NCBI GenBank assembly: GCA_018350325.1
Contig: JAEVLN010000030.1
Location: forward strand, 186,001-250,000
DNA length: 64,000 nt
Direction of reading: 5' to 3'
Origin: Globodera rostochiensis
Lineage: Eukaryota; Nematoda; Chromadorea; Rhabditida; Heteroderidae
Positions 34,320 through 45,806 of the stretch are shown here, one piece after another. Made by a program: the position numbers and the translations under genes. Each line of letters opens with the position of its first letter. The first letter of the stretch is position 1. The notes beneath the pieces are model-generated. The model was given only the letters and a program-made list of their open reading frames with translations. It did no database searches and had not been told where the DNA came from.

Positions 34320-35540
34320 TTGCTAGTATAAATCTTTAGCAAAATAAACAATGACCTTTGCTTTATTTTAAATATTCTGTTAAAATATTAATGAATAAAG
34401 TGAGACCAATAATTTTATGGAATCGATAAAAAACATATTTAACCAATACACTCGCCAAAAACATCATATTGATGAAGATATAAATTTAACACAAAAAAAT
34501 TAATTTTTTGATGCCATTGCGCCTGACTTTGTAATTAACATTTAACAAAAAATAAACCTAAACATTAAACAAATGAATTTTTTAATCGTATGCCCATGAG
34601 TTTAAATTTAACAACCAGAAGTAGTTAAATTTATTCCGGCAAAGAAAAGTCATAGGAATAATTTTTTTAAATGGTTGAATATTCAGCTGTCGAAAACTAT
34701 TAAAGACAAAAACAAAATGAATATGAAAATAAGAACAAAATATCAAATAAAAAACCAATAAATACTAGGCACCCTATCATTTTTATTTGGTTGGTTTAAG
34801 ACACAAACAATACGCACTTTCAATTATTGACATTTTGTGATATGCATAAAGACAAAAATGTAAATCATTTTGTCTTAACTTATAATTAAATATTACTTTT
34901 AATTTTGCGATTTTGTTCAAAATTTTTAAATTTATTTAAACAATAGAGCGATAAATTTTTGAGCTCTTAATATGGATTAAATTATTACTAATTGCCTTTT
35001 TATTTATATCGATGTTTTTTGTGAAGAATGTATTATACAATTATTTGTTTTTATACAAATTAAAATTTAATTATCTAAATCTTGATTCAAAAATATTATG
35101 CGAATAAATTAAATGTGACCAATTCTTTTAAATTGTGTATTTGTGCTTGGTAATTTTATATTGAAGATTATTTTATCTCATATATGTCTAGAGAATTAAT
35201 TTATATTTCGTTAATTGCTTAAATTTATTTTTTATTTTATACCAATAAACAAACGGAAATTTAATTATTTTACGTTATAGGGTCATCAAATTTTATTTTT
35301 TTATTTTTAAGTATTTAAGAATACCTTAGGTTTGCTTATTTGCCACTATAAACGCATAAAGTTTAATAATTATTATTAGTCGGTGCGACTGTAAAATTAA
35401 TTGAATTGGTTTTATGAACATATAATTATTTACATTTAGCACTTTTAGTTTTTAAACATGTTTAATAGTTTTCTATTTCATTTTTTAATATACAATATTA
35501 TTTCTTGAAAAATGCACAAAACCGGATTAGTTAATTTTAA
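34320..35540. other. AT-rich stretch, nothing supported
   Basis: No island or long frame before the tandem duplication begins. Confidence 0.5.
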
Positions 35541-36384
35541 GAAAATCAAACACAATTGGAAATGAATCAAAATTGATTGACGAGGTTTCATAAAATAATA
35601 ATTACAATTATTATTAAATCATAAACAACATCAAAAAAGCAGTAAAATAATATAATGCAATTTAAAGTTATTTGTTCAATGAAAAAACGATATAAGTAAT
35701 TTAAGAAAAAACGACACTTAAATAAATAAACAGCACTGAAAACTTAGTTGACATCTTTAAACTTTAATCCACGAGGGAATGGAATTTAATTTTAATAGAA
35801 ATAATTGGAATGAGCTCTTTTTAAATTTTACAAATATTATTTTTCTAAAAAATCATAACACATATTTTAAAGCGTGCTCGTAAATAAAAAAAATTGAATT
35901 ATAATTTTGAAATCAACAAGAAGAAATTATCTTAAAAACTTTTGTCAAAAAACGGAAAAGTTAAAATAAACATACAATTGAAAATAATTATTCGCAAAAT
36001 TTTTGTATAATTTTGTTATAGAACACAAAAATTCATTGAATGTATTATTCTTATCATAGTGTTGTTTAAAATAAAATATTATGGAATTATTTTAAAATTG
36101 ACATGATTAGCTTTACATAAAAAAACAATATACAAATCAAATTTCATATACTGTTTTTTTTTTAAAATAATGAGTATTAATGTGACAAATAAAAATTTTC
36201 ATTTTTTAAGTGCACAAAATGTATCCGTAGGGATGGATGCTAAAACACACTAAAAAGAAAATATCTACAAATTATGAACAAATGAAAACAGCAATTTATT
36301 TTCCATTTACTTGAATCTTAGTTATTTTTTATTAAGTTATTCTTGTGCTTCTAACATAAAAAATGAATCGATTTAAAAACTCAC

Positions 36385-36437
36385 CGCCTCATGTTCGCGT
36401 ACATAAGGGTTTTGCGCGCATACAATTCCAGCGCCAC
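36385..36437 (-). CDS. candidate internal exon, copy 1
   Basis: Minus, with both splice sites strong: CCCAATTTTGTTTAG acceptor and GGCG/GTGAGT donor, 53 nt. Two frames are open: GAGIVCAQNPYVREHEA (phase 1 to 0) or VALELYARKTLMYANMRR (phase 0 to 2). Present in all three copies (41833, 46649). A plus ORF of 82 codons from 36363 overlaps and is probably a shadow. Confidence 0.5.
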
Positions 36438-36851
36438 CTAAACAAAATTGGGTTTGGCGAGTTATGCATGAAAAACATGTTTTTAGTCGGAATCTTTGGA
36501 AGGGCTCCAGCTACTTTTTTCAGCTTAATAGTTAAAAAATCAATACTAACAATGGATATATATATTGGCCTTAAATTGAATCAAGAAAATCTTAAAGTTG
36601 CGTATATTTGAAAATGATTGTGTAGACGCATCGGCCCTTTTTAAAATTATCTATTTAAATATTACAATCATTTTTTGTTTCTGAAAAACTTTAAATGTAA
36701 AAAATCCCGGTTCTGGTAGTGGTCCCGCATGTGAAGCAGCGTTTTTTATATATTTTAATTTAAAATTATGCATATATTTTTTGATTAAATTTGAAACACA
36801 AATATGTTTTTTTGTTTTTTTAGTATTGACGATTTATTTTTTGGGTTCTAT

Positions 36852-37030
36852 TTATATTTTTATATAATTTATTAATATATGCGTAACTTTTTGTTTATTC
36901 ATAAGCCATTTAATAATGCGAAGCCGCATTTCAATTTTGTTATTTTTAAAACATGAATTATCACATTTAATAATGTTATTGAATTGAATATCTATGGCGG
37001 ACAAACATAATAGGTTGTCATTGTGCTTAT
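36852..37030 (-). CDS. candidate last exon, copy 1
   Basis: Minus acceptor TCTATTTGGTTGCAG, then KHNDNLLCLSAIDIQFNNII, KCDNSCFKNNKIEMRLRIIK and on to a stop: 59 codons. Conserved in copy 2 (42301-42479). Unknown. Confidence 0.35.
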
Positions 37031-37160
37031 CTGCAACCAAATAGATGTAAATTAAAGTTCAATAAATTGAAATAAAGAATGATTGTTTCTGTATTTATTA
37101 AGAATTGTCTAAATATTTAACATTTGTCTATTAATTAAATGCAGTTTTTTATATTTTCAG

Positions 37161-37244
37161 CGGAAGAATCTCCATGCTTGCCTGCTCCATCTGATTGCGA
37201 AAAATGGGTCTTTTTCAGAGACGGCTCACAATCTAGACTTCTTG
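37161..37244 (+). CDS. candidate internal exon, 84 nt, copy 1
   Basis: Plus acceptor TTTTATATTTTCAG and donor CTTG/GTAATA. The length is a multiple of three. Two frames are open: PCLPAPSDCEKWVFFRDGSQ (phase 1 to 1) or RKNLHACLLHLIAKNGSFSE (phase 0 to 0). Minus is closed. Identical in copy 2 (42610-42693). Family not recognised. Confidence 0.5.
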
Positions 37245-38550
37245 GTAATATAAAAATAATGCGTTAATTTTTTTTATACCAAGAATTATAATTTTTTGAA
37301 TATTACGTTTCTTATTTACTCACATTTGGATAATTGAATCTCATTGAGTGAAAAATATCAAATTTGTACGCGCTTTTTGAGCAATATTTTATTATTGTTT
37401 TTTTACGAGATATTTTGATTACATTTGTATATTTGGTATCAGGAGTTTAAATTATATTTTTTCAAAAATTTTATATAAATTTTTTCGATCATTTTTGACC
37501 AAAATATCCTATTGATTTTTGTTGTTATTTTTTATTAATAAAATATAGGTTAAAGTTTATGAACTCATCATCAAAATGTTGGCGTCGTCTCCAATGGAAT
37601 CCGTGATACTACCGACCTTTACGAAGCGCAAAACATTTGTTATATATTTAAAATATTTGAGTATAATACGATTTTAAAATGTTGTAAGAGAATGTTCGCT
37701 TTATTTTACTCAATTCAAAAAATCGCAAATTAACGATTATTGATGTTTTTTAAAAATTTATTAACATACTGTTTTTTTATTATACATATTGTCAGACACT
37801 TATTTAATTCAATATGTTTGTTGAAAACAAATAAATTGAAATTTGAAGTAATAGTTTCATTCAAAGATTGTGTGTTTATCAATTCTTTAAAGTTTAATGC
37901 TTTTTTTCCCGCACTCGGTCTCGGTCGTTTTGGACCAGTGTCCAACGGTGTGGTACTGTAGTTTATATTTAATAATTGCTATGTTGCCAGTATTGTTGAC
38001 ACTTGGTGGCTGTTTCTTTTTGCGATATTTTCAATATAAGTAAATTAAACAAATTTAATTCGCAATTTAATTTTAATAGGGGTATAGTTTTTTTTAGTTT
38101 TATATACACAATTGGTCAGATGCAACTAATGTAAATTGTGTGGGTTTGAATAAACATTGTTTATGACTACATTAGTAGAACCACAAATTAATGAAGGCTT
38201 CTTTATAAGTAGCTTTTTAGGTATTTGTCAGGTTATTAATAAAGGCTGCATAATTATTTTGAGAAAAAAATATTTCAAAATTATGGGCTTTTTTTTTAAA
38301 TTGGTTTGTATATATTGCTTTAATTATTATTTTTTTTTTTTTTGTAATTTTTTTAACTAGAAAATTAAAGATTTAATATTTTGAATTGATTTGATTTTTG
38401 TTAAGATTATTTAATTAAAATACATTTTTAATAGATTAAAAACTGCTTTTAAATAGTTTTATTATAAAGGTATAATAAGGAGTTTTCAAAATTTGCCTTA
38501 TTAAATTATTATAAACGTCAAATATTTTTAACATTCACATAATTGCGACT

Positions 38551-38718
38551 CTACCAAGCAAACTGCGGCGCGTCTTCGTAAGACGGCCGTCCATTTTGTT
38601 GAGGATCGGTTCGATCCGCTCCAAATGACTCTGAGCGCACCAGCTGGCCATTCTTTTCATAAGTTCCTTCTTCTTTGCGTGCGAAATAGTCAATTATTTG
38701 CAATATTACACATTGTTT
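38551..38718 (-). CDS. candidate C-terminal exon, cytoplasmic-tail-like, copy 1
   Basis: Open minus frame of 55 codons: DYFARKEEGTYEKNGQLVRS, ESFGADRTDPQQNGRPSYED, APQFAW, stop. An acceptor could lie at 38673 (CACGCAAAG). The ARKEEGTYE stretch resembles the juxtamembrane 4.1-binding motif of neurexin/CASPR tails, and the hydrophobic last residues resemble a PDZ-binding end; both are inference. A plus frame (CDSTKQTAARLRKTAVHFVE) is open too. Copy 2: 43997-44164. Confidence 0.4.
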   Translation of the reverse strand, partial: KQCVILQIIDYFARKEEGTYEKNGQLVRSESFGADRTDPQQNGRPSYEDAPQFAW

Positions 38719-39244
38719 TTATTTATTTATTAGAGCCTATATTATGTATTAGGTTAGTTTTCTTTTAAATTTGTTCCACAAGAATGACTTTTATTTTGTG
38801 TTTTAGCCCATTTTTTCAAATTTTTATTAATTATTGTGTTCAGAGCAAGGTGGAATTAAACCCTATTTAAAAAAAAATTTATTATTATTAATTTTTCAAA
38901 TTAAAATTTAAGTTAAGCAATTTTCCACTTCAATTAATGTATTTAATTGAGTTGTAATTTGAATTGGCAAAATTTCGATAAAATTTATGGATTGTTAATT
39001 CATTTTTGCTCCATGCCCCCTACTTTGGCAAACGCTCTACTGTGAACCTATTTTGCATTTATTTAGGTTTATTGTCAAATTATTACTGAATTTAATTTTT
39101 TTCGTCTCAGGCACGTCCCGATCAATTTTTATTTAGCAAGCTGAGCCATTTACTTTTATTTACGTTTTTTAAAAAACACGTTTGCTTAGTAATTAATTGT
39201 TGATTCCATTACTTCATGTTTTTATTTTAATAAATTTATTAATG

Positions 39245-39353
39245 CTATTTTATTATCCCAACACGAGCGACGATAGCTACGAAGCACGAATTGGCTTTCA
39301 CAAAGTAGACCACACTTTGGCTTGTGGTTCCAGCAAGAGACTGCCCAACTGAT
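39245..39353 (-). CDS. candidate last exon, copy 1
   Basis: Minus acceptor ACTGAATCTTAG. Read in phase 2 it continues the exon at 40148-40199: SVGQSLAGTTSQSVVYFVKA, NSCFVAIVARVGIIK, stop. A plus ORF with ATG (MLFYYPNTSDDSYEARIGFH, about 39241-39353) is an alternative. Copy 2: 44691-44799. Confidence 0.4.
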
Positions 39354-40147
39354 CTAAGATTCAGTAGTTTTAAATTTAAAATTAAATGGATATATTCTAA
39401 TTTCAAATTAACCAATAAATTTATATAAAATACTTTATAAATTAAAATAATCAAAATCAAACAAATAGTTTTCTTGTTAAAATTTACATTAATAAAAATG
39501 AAAATATAACAACAAACATAACAATACTTATTATAGGTATTGCACGTGAATTTTGATTAACCCAAAAACCGATTAGAAAAAATTGATAATGAATGTTCTA
39601 ATTTGAATAATCTTAAAGAGAACAAATGGAAATAACTTTAACATATTTACATAAAGGTTAATTAATTAACGCCCAGGGCTTACGAAACTGCAAAAAGAAA
39701 GCGATGAACGAGAATAGCACGTTAGCAAATAATTGTAACAAAACCAACAATAAAATGTTTAACAACAAATAATTTTGAAAGACCCACCCGCGCAAATATT
39801 GCTTTTTGAGTGGGGAACAATCATTTAAAGTAAAATACATTTGTCATAAATTAATAATTATTAATTAAACATGTTATTAGTATAATTGGAGAAAGAAAAT
39901 ACAATTGATGAATATCAAAATATTATAAATTCATTAATTAATGTAAAACTCACTCATAAAAATAATCAATTAATATGCAACCAACCCTTACTTGGGCATT
40001 TCTAGAAGAAAGACAAGAAATGGTATCTTGTCATAACATTTAAAAATAAAACAAATGTCTGCCGTTGTAATGAAATAAAAAATTAGATTGAGCTTTTTTA
40101 AATTTATAATTATAATTAAATACTTTTAATTTAAATTATTTTTATAC

Positions 40148-40199
40148 CCAAACTTGCTCCTGGACCTCTTTCGCGTTTCCGACTCAGCCAAATTCGCGA
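40148..40199 (-). CDS. candidate internal exon, present only in copy 1
   Basis: Minus acceptor TTTTGCATTTTAG and donor TTTGG/GTATAA enclose 52 nt: ANLAESETRKRSRSKF plus two bases of Gly, phase 1 to 2, which fits the exon at 39245-39353. It lies inside the 618-bp segment missing from copy 2. Confidence 0.45.
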
Positions 40200-40413
40200 C
40201 TAAAATGCAAAATTTGCGACTTAGAATCTTCACCTTTGCCGTATTAAAAACGATTGATTTTTTTCAAATTTTTAGCAAATGTTTTGATAGGTTGCTTAGG
40301 CTTTGAATTTTTACAGTAACAATTAAGAGTGGTCGAGCGAAATTATTTATTTTAATTAATTACCTTTTCATTTGGCATTGGTTTATGCTAACCAAATCTA
40401 ATAAAAAATCTAC

Positions 40414-40474
40414 CAAAGAAAAGCCATAAACACAAAAAGAAAGTGTACGTAAACGGCTACATTTTTAACAAATT
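40414..40474 (-). CDS. candidate internal exon, membrane segment, copy 1
   Basis: Minus acceptor CCTGATCTGACAG and donor CTTTG/GTAGAT, 61 nt, phase 1 to 2: FVKNVAVYVHFLFVFMAFL. Hydrophobic, transmembrane-like. Its phase does not fit directly to 40148-40199, so another exon or another gene is implied. Copy 2: 45243-45303. Confidence 0.4.
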
Positions 40475-40834
40475 CTGTCAGATCAGGAAATATGCATAAT
40501 TCATAAAAGGCAACAAATAAGATAATTTAATATACTAAATTCAAACTCTAATAATTAAATAATATTTATATATCAACAAACAAAAGGTTGTTGACATTAT
40601 TAAATTCAATAAAACTATCTGACCCGGAAATAAATAATCATTTTAACTTAAGCGTTTGAATAAAAAAACTCTATTTAACTTATATTTAACATTCGAAAAT
40701 TGATAAATGACATATAGAAAGTCTACTTTCAACATTACGATATCATCACAAAAATAAATAATAAAATCTGTCACACATTGCTACTATTGTGAGTGGGGTC
40801 CTAAAACCAAACATAAGTAATTCAAAAAATCCAC

Positions 40835-40954
40835 TCAAACAAAATACATTGAAATACACACTATAATTAAATCAAGAATAATTATTATGTATTCCGACTG
40901 CCATTCGCGCTCCATCCCGTTTAGTGCGCTGTCTAGATGGGTGAATTCGAACAT
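40835..40954 (-). CDS. candidate N-terminal exon, copy 1
   Basis: Minus ATG: MFEFTHLDSALNGMEREWQS, then a hydrophobic part EYIIIILDLIIVCISMYF. A GTCGGA inside could be a donor. In copy 2 (45664-45783) the second residue is Val. A plus frame (SDCHSRSIPFSALSRWVNSN) overlaps. Unknown. Confidence 0.35.
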   Translation of the reverse strand: MFEFTHLDSALNGMEREWQSEYIIIILDLIIVCISMYFV

Positions 40955-41832
40955 TTTTACAGACTCCTTATGCTATTGAAAATCAAACACAATTGGAAAT
41001 GAATCCAAATTGATTGACGAGGTTTCATAAAATAATAATTACAATTATTATTAAATCATAAACAACATCAAAAAAGCAGTAAAATAATATAATGCAATTT
41101 AAAGTTATTTGTTCAATGAAAAAACGATATAAGTAATTTAAGAAAAAACGACACTTAAATAAATAAACAGCACTGAAAACTTAGTTGACATCTTTAAACT
41201 TTAATCCACGAGGGAATGGAATTTAATTTTAATAGAAATAATTGGAATGAGCTCTTTTTAAATTTTACAAATATTATTTTTCTAAAAAATCAAAACACAT
41301 ATTTTAAAGCGTGCTCGTAAATAAAAAAAAATTGAATTATAATTTTGAAATCAACAAGAAGAAATTATCTTAAAAACTTTTGTCAAAAAACGGAAAAGTT
41401 AAAATAAACATACAATTGAAAATTATTATTCGCAAAATTTTTGTATAATTTTGTTATAGAACACAAAAATTCATTGAATGTATTACAAAAGATATTCTTA
41501 TCATAGTGTTGTTTAAAATAAAATATTATGGAATTATTTTAAAATTGACATGATTAGCTTTACATAAAAAAACAATATACAAATCAAATTTCATATATTA
41601 TATTTTTTTTTTAAATAATGAGTATTAATGTGACAAATAAAAATTTTCATTTTTTAAGTGCACAAAATGTATCCGTAGGGATGGATGCTAAAACACACTA
41701 AAAAGAAAATATCTACAAATTATGAACAAATGAAAACAGCAATTTATTTTCCATTTACTTGAATCTTAGTTATTTTTTATTAAGTTATTCTTGTGCTTCT
41801 AACATAAAAAATGAATCGATTTAAAAACTCAC

Positions 41833-41885
41833 CGCCTCATGTTCGCGTACATAAGGGTTTTGCGCGCATACAATTCCAGCGCCAC
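41833..41885 (-). CDS. candidate internal exon, copy 2
   Basis: Same splice sites and sequence as 36385-36437. Confidence 0.5.
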
Positions 41886-42300
41886 CTAAACAAAATTGGG
41901 TTTGGCGAGTTATGCATGAAAAACATGTTTTTAGTCGGAATCTTTGGAAGGGCTCCAGCTACTTTTTTCAGCTTAATAGTTAAAAAATCAATACTAACAA
42001 TGGATATATATATTGGCCTTAAATTGAATCAAGAAAATCTTAAAGTTGCGTATATTTGAAAATGATTGTGTAGACGCATCGGCCCTTTTTAAAATTATCT
42101 ATTTAAATATTACAATCATTTTTTGTTTCTGAAAAAACTTTAAATGTAAAAAATTCCGGTTCTGGTAGTGGTCCCGCATGTGAAGCAGCGTTTTTTATAT
42201 ATTTTAATTTAAAATTATGCATATATTTTTTGATTAAATTTGAAACACAAATATGTTTTTTTGTTTTTTTAGTATTGACAATTTATTTTTTGGGTTCTAT

Positions 42301-42479
42301 TTATATTTTTATATAATTTATTAATATATGCGTAACTTTTTGTTTATTCATAAGCCATTTAATAATGCGAAGCCGCATTTCAATTTTGTTATTTTTAAAA
42401 CATGAATTATCACATTTAATAATGTTATTGAATTGAATATCTATGGCGGACAAACATAATAGGTTGTCATTGTGCTTAT
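42301..42479 (-). CDS. candidate last exon, copy 2
   Basis: Same as 36852-37030. Confidence 0.35.
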
Positions 42480-42609
42480 CTGCAACCAAATAGATGTAAA
42501 TTAAAGTTCAATAAATTGAAATAAAGAATGATTGTTTCTGTATTTATTAAGAATTGTCTAAATATTTAACATTTGTCTATTAATTAAATGCAGTTTTTTA
42601 TATTTTCAG

Positions 42610-42693
42610 CGGAAGAATCTCCATGCTTGCCTGCTCCATCTGATTGCGAAAAATGGGTCTTTTTCAGAGACGGCTCACAATCTAGACTTCTTG
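42610..42693 (+). CDS. candidate internal exon, 84 nt, copy 2
   Basis: Identical in sequence to 37161-37244, with both splice sites kept. Confidence 0.5.
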
Positions 42694-43996
42694 GTAATAT
42701 AAAAATAATGCGTTAATTTTTTTTATACCAAGAATTATAATTTTTTGAATATTACGTTTCTTATTTACTCACATTTGGATAATTGAATCTCATTGAGTGA
42801 AAAATATCAAATTTGTACGCGCTTTTTGAGCAATATTTTATTATTGTTTTTTTACGAGATATTTTGATTACATTTGTATATTTGGTATCAGGAGTTTAAA
42901 TTATATTTTTTCAAAAATTTTATATAAATTTTTTCGATCATTTTTGACCAAAATATCCTATTGATTTTTGTTGTTATTTTTTATTAATAAAATATAGGTT
43001 AAAGTTTATGAACTCATCATCAAAATGTTGGCGTCGTCTCCAATGGAATCCGTGATACTACCGACCTTTACGAAGCGCAAAACATTTGTTATATATTTAA
43101 AATATTTGAGTATAATACGATTTTAAAATGTTGTAAGAGAATGTTCGCTTTATTTTACTCAATTCAAAAAATCGCAAATTAACGATTATTGATGTTTTTT
43201 AAAAATTTATTAACATACTGTTTTTTTATTATACATATTGTCAGACACTTATTTAATTCAATATGTTTGTTGAAAACAAATAAATTGAAATTTGAAGTAA
43301 TAGTTTCATTCAAAGATTGTGTGTTTATCAATTCTTTAAAGTTTAATGCTTTTTTTCCCGCACTCGGTCTCGGTCGTTTTGGACCAGTGTCCAACGGTGT
43401 GGTACTGTAGTTTATATTTAATAATTGCTATGTTGCCAGTATTGTTGACACTTGGTTGGCTGTTTCTTTTTGCGATATTTTCAATATAAGTAAATTAAAC
43501 AAATTTAATTCGCAATTTAATTTTAATAGGGGTATAGTTTTTTTTAGTTTTATATACACAATTGGTCAGATGCAACTAATGTAAATTGTGTGGGTTTGAA
43601 TAAACATTGTTTATGACTACATTAGTAGAACCACAAATTAATGAAGGCTTCTTTATAAGTAGCTTTTTAGGTATTTGTCAGGTTATTAATAAAGGCTGCA
43701 TAATTATTTTGAGAAAAAAATATTTCAAAATTATGGGCTTTTTTTTTAAATTGGTTTGTATATATTGCTTTAATTATTATTTTTTTTTTGTAATTTTTTT
43801 AACTAGAAAATTAAAGATTTAATATTTTGAATTGATTTGATTTTTGTTAAGATTATTTAATTAAAATACATTTTTAATAGATTAAAAACTGCTTTTAAAT
43901 AGTTTTATTATAAAGGTATAATAAGGAGTTTTCAAAATTTGCCTTATTAAATTATTATAAACGTCAAATATTTTTAACATTCACATAATTGCGACT

Positions 43997-44164
43997 CTAC
44001 CAAGCAAACTGCGGCGCGTCTTCGTAAGACGGCCGTCCATTTTGTTGAGGATCGGTTCGATCCGCTCCAAATGACTCTGAGCGCACCAGCTGGCCATTCT
44101 TTTCATAAGTTCCTTCTTCTTTGCGTGCGAAATAGTCAATTATTTGCAATATTACACATTGTTT
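43997..44164 (-). CDS. candidate C-terminal exon, copy 2
   Basis: Same frame as 38551-38718. Confidence 0.4.
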   Translation of the reverse strand, partial: KQCVILQIIDYFARKEEGTYEKNGQLVRSESFGADRTDPQQNGRPSYEDAPQFAW

Positions 44165-44690
44165 TTATTTATTTATTAGAGCCTATATTATGTATTAGGT
44201 TAGTTTTCTTTTAAATTTGTTCCACAAGAATGACTTTTATTTTGTGTTTTAGCCCATTTTTTCAAATTTTTATTAATTATTGTGTTCAGAGCAAGGTGGA
44301 ATTAAACCCTATTTAAAAAAAAATTTATTATTATTAATTTTTCAAATTAAAATTTAAGTTAAGCAATTTTCCACTTCAATTAATGTATTTAATTGAGTTG
44401 TAATTTGAATTGGCAAAATTTCGATAAAATTTATGGATTGTTAATTCATTTTTGCTCCATGCCCCCTACTTTGGCAAACGCTCTACTGTGAACCTATTTT
44501 GCATTTATTTAGGTTTATTGTCAAATTATTACTGAATTTAATTTTTTTCGTCTCAGGCACGTCCCGATCAATTTTTATTTAGCAAGCTGAGCCATTTACT
44601 TTTATTTACGTTTTTTAAAAAACACGTTTGCTTAGTAATTAATTGTTGATTCCATTACTTCATGTTTTTATTTTAATAAATTTATTAATG

Positions 44691-44799
44691 CTATTTTATT
44701 ATCCCAACACGAGCGACGATAGCTACGAAGCACGAATTGGCTTTCACAAAGTAGACCACACTTTGGCTTGTGGTTCCAGCAAGAGACTGCCCAACTGAT
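44691..44799 (-). CDS. candidate last exon, copy 2
   Basis: Same as 39245-39353, but its upstream partner exon is deleted in this copy. Confidence 0.4.
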
Positions 44800-45242
44800 C
44801 TAAGATTCAGTAGTTTTAAATTTAAAATTAAATGGATATATTCTAATTTCAAATTAACCAATAAATTTATATAAAATACTTTATAAATTAAAATAATCAA
44901 AATCAAACAAATAGTTTTCTTGTTAAAAATTTACATTAATAAAAATGAAAATATAACAACAAACATAACAATACTTATTATAGGTATTGCACGTGAATTT
45001 TGATTAACCCAAAAACCGATTAGGAAAAATTGATAATGAATGTTCTAATTTGAATAATCTTAAAGAGAACAAATGGAAATAACTTTAACATATTTACATA
45101 AAGGTTAATTAATTAACGCCCAGGGCTTACGAAACTGCAAAAAGAAAGCGATGAACGAGAGTCGAGCGAAATTATTTATTTTAATTAATTACCTTTTCAT
45201 TTGGCATTGGTTTATGCTAACCAAATCTAATAAAAAATCTAC

Positions 45243-45303
45243 CAAAGAAAAGCCATAAACACAAAAAGAAAGTGTACGTAAACGGCTACATTTTTAACAA
45301 ATT
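45243..45303 (-). CDS. candidate internal exon, membrane segment, copy 2
   Basis: Same as 40414-40474. Confidence 0.4.
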
Positions 45304-45663
45304 CTGTCAGATCAGGAAATATGCATAATTCATAAAAGGCAACAAATAAGATAATTTAATATACTAAATTCAAACTCTAATAATTAAATAATATTTATAT
45401 ATCAACAAACAAAAGGTTGTTGACATTATTAAATTCAATAAAACTATCTGACCCGGAAATAAATAATCATTTTAACTTAAGCGTTTGAATAAAAAAACTC
45501 TATTTAACTTATATTTAACATTCGAAAATTGATAAATGACATATAGAAAGTCTACTTTCAACATTACGATATCATCACAAAAATAAATAATAAAATCTGT
45601 CACACATTGCTACTATTGTGAGTGGGGTCCTAAAACCAAACATAAGTAATTCAAAAAATCCAC

Positions 45664-45783
45664 TCAAACAAAATACATTGAAATACACACTATAATTAAA
45701 TCAAGAATAATTATTATGTATTCCGACTGCCATTCGCGCTCCATCCCGTTTAGTGCGCTGTCTAGATGGGTGAATTCGACCAT
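45664..45783 (-). CDS. candidate N-terminal exon, copy 2
   Basis: Same as 40835-40954 with Phe2 changed to Val. Confidence 0.35.
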   Translation of the reverse strand: MVEFTHLDSALNGMEREWQSEYIIIILDLIIVCISMYFV

Positions 45784-45806
45784 TTTTACAGACTCCTTAT
45801 GCTATT

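Larger units (their letters stand above)
35541..40977 (+). repeat. tandem duplication, copy 1 (5437 bp)
   Basis: Starts GAAAATCAAACACAATTGG and runs to the same sequence at 40978. Copies differ by scattered single bases and small indels, such as about ten extra bases in copy 2 near 41485. Contains candidate minus exons listed below. Only copy 1 has the 39714-40331 segment. Confidence 0.9.
40978..45806 (+). repeat. tandem duplication, copy 2 (4829 bp)
   Basis: Same order as copy 1 but lacking 618 bp: the join GAACGAGA/GTCGAGCGA at 45160-45161 corresponds to 39713 and 40332 of copy 1. Otherwise nearly identical. Confidence 0.9.

Noticed and set aside
36363..36611. 82-codon plus ORF repeated in copies 1 and 2
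   Set aside because: It lies over a minus exon with two strong splice sites, its end is plain AT-rich sequence, and copy 3 changes it at the duplication border.
37905..37961. Minus frame VGHWSKTTETECG, like the CAP/SCP domain motif W-x-KTT-x2-GCG
   Set aside because: The Thr-Gln-Val-Val part and the second Gly are missing, the frame stops soon after, and two other frames are open.
38601..38640. tRNA-like T arm (GGATCGGTTCGATCC)
   Set aside because: It is a simple 6-bp inverted repeat; no acceptor, D or anticodon stem can be formed around it, and the stretch lies inside a long open frame.
38551..38700. Plus frame with TKQTAARLRKTA, reminiscent of the histone H3 start
   Set aside because: Only a few residues agree, the order is wrong for H3, and the minus frame is more protein-like.
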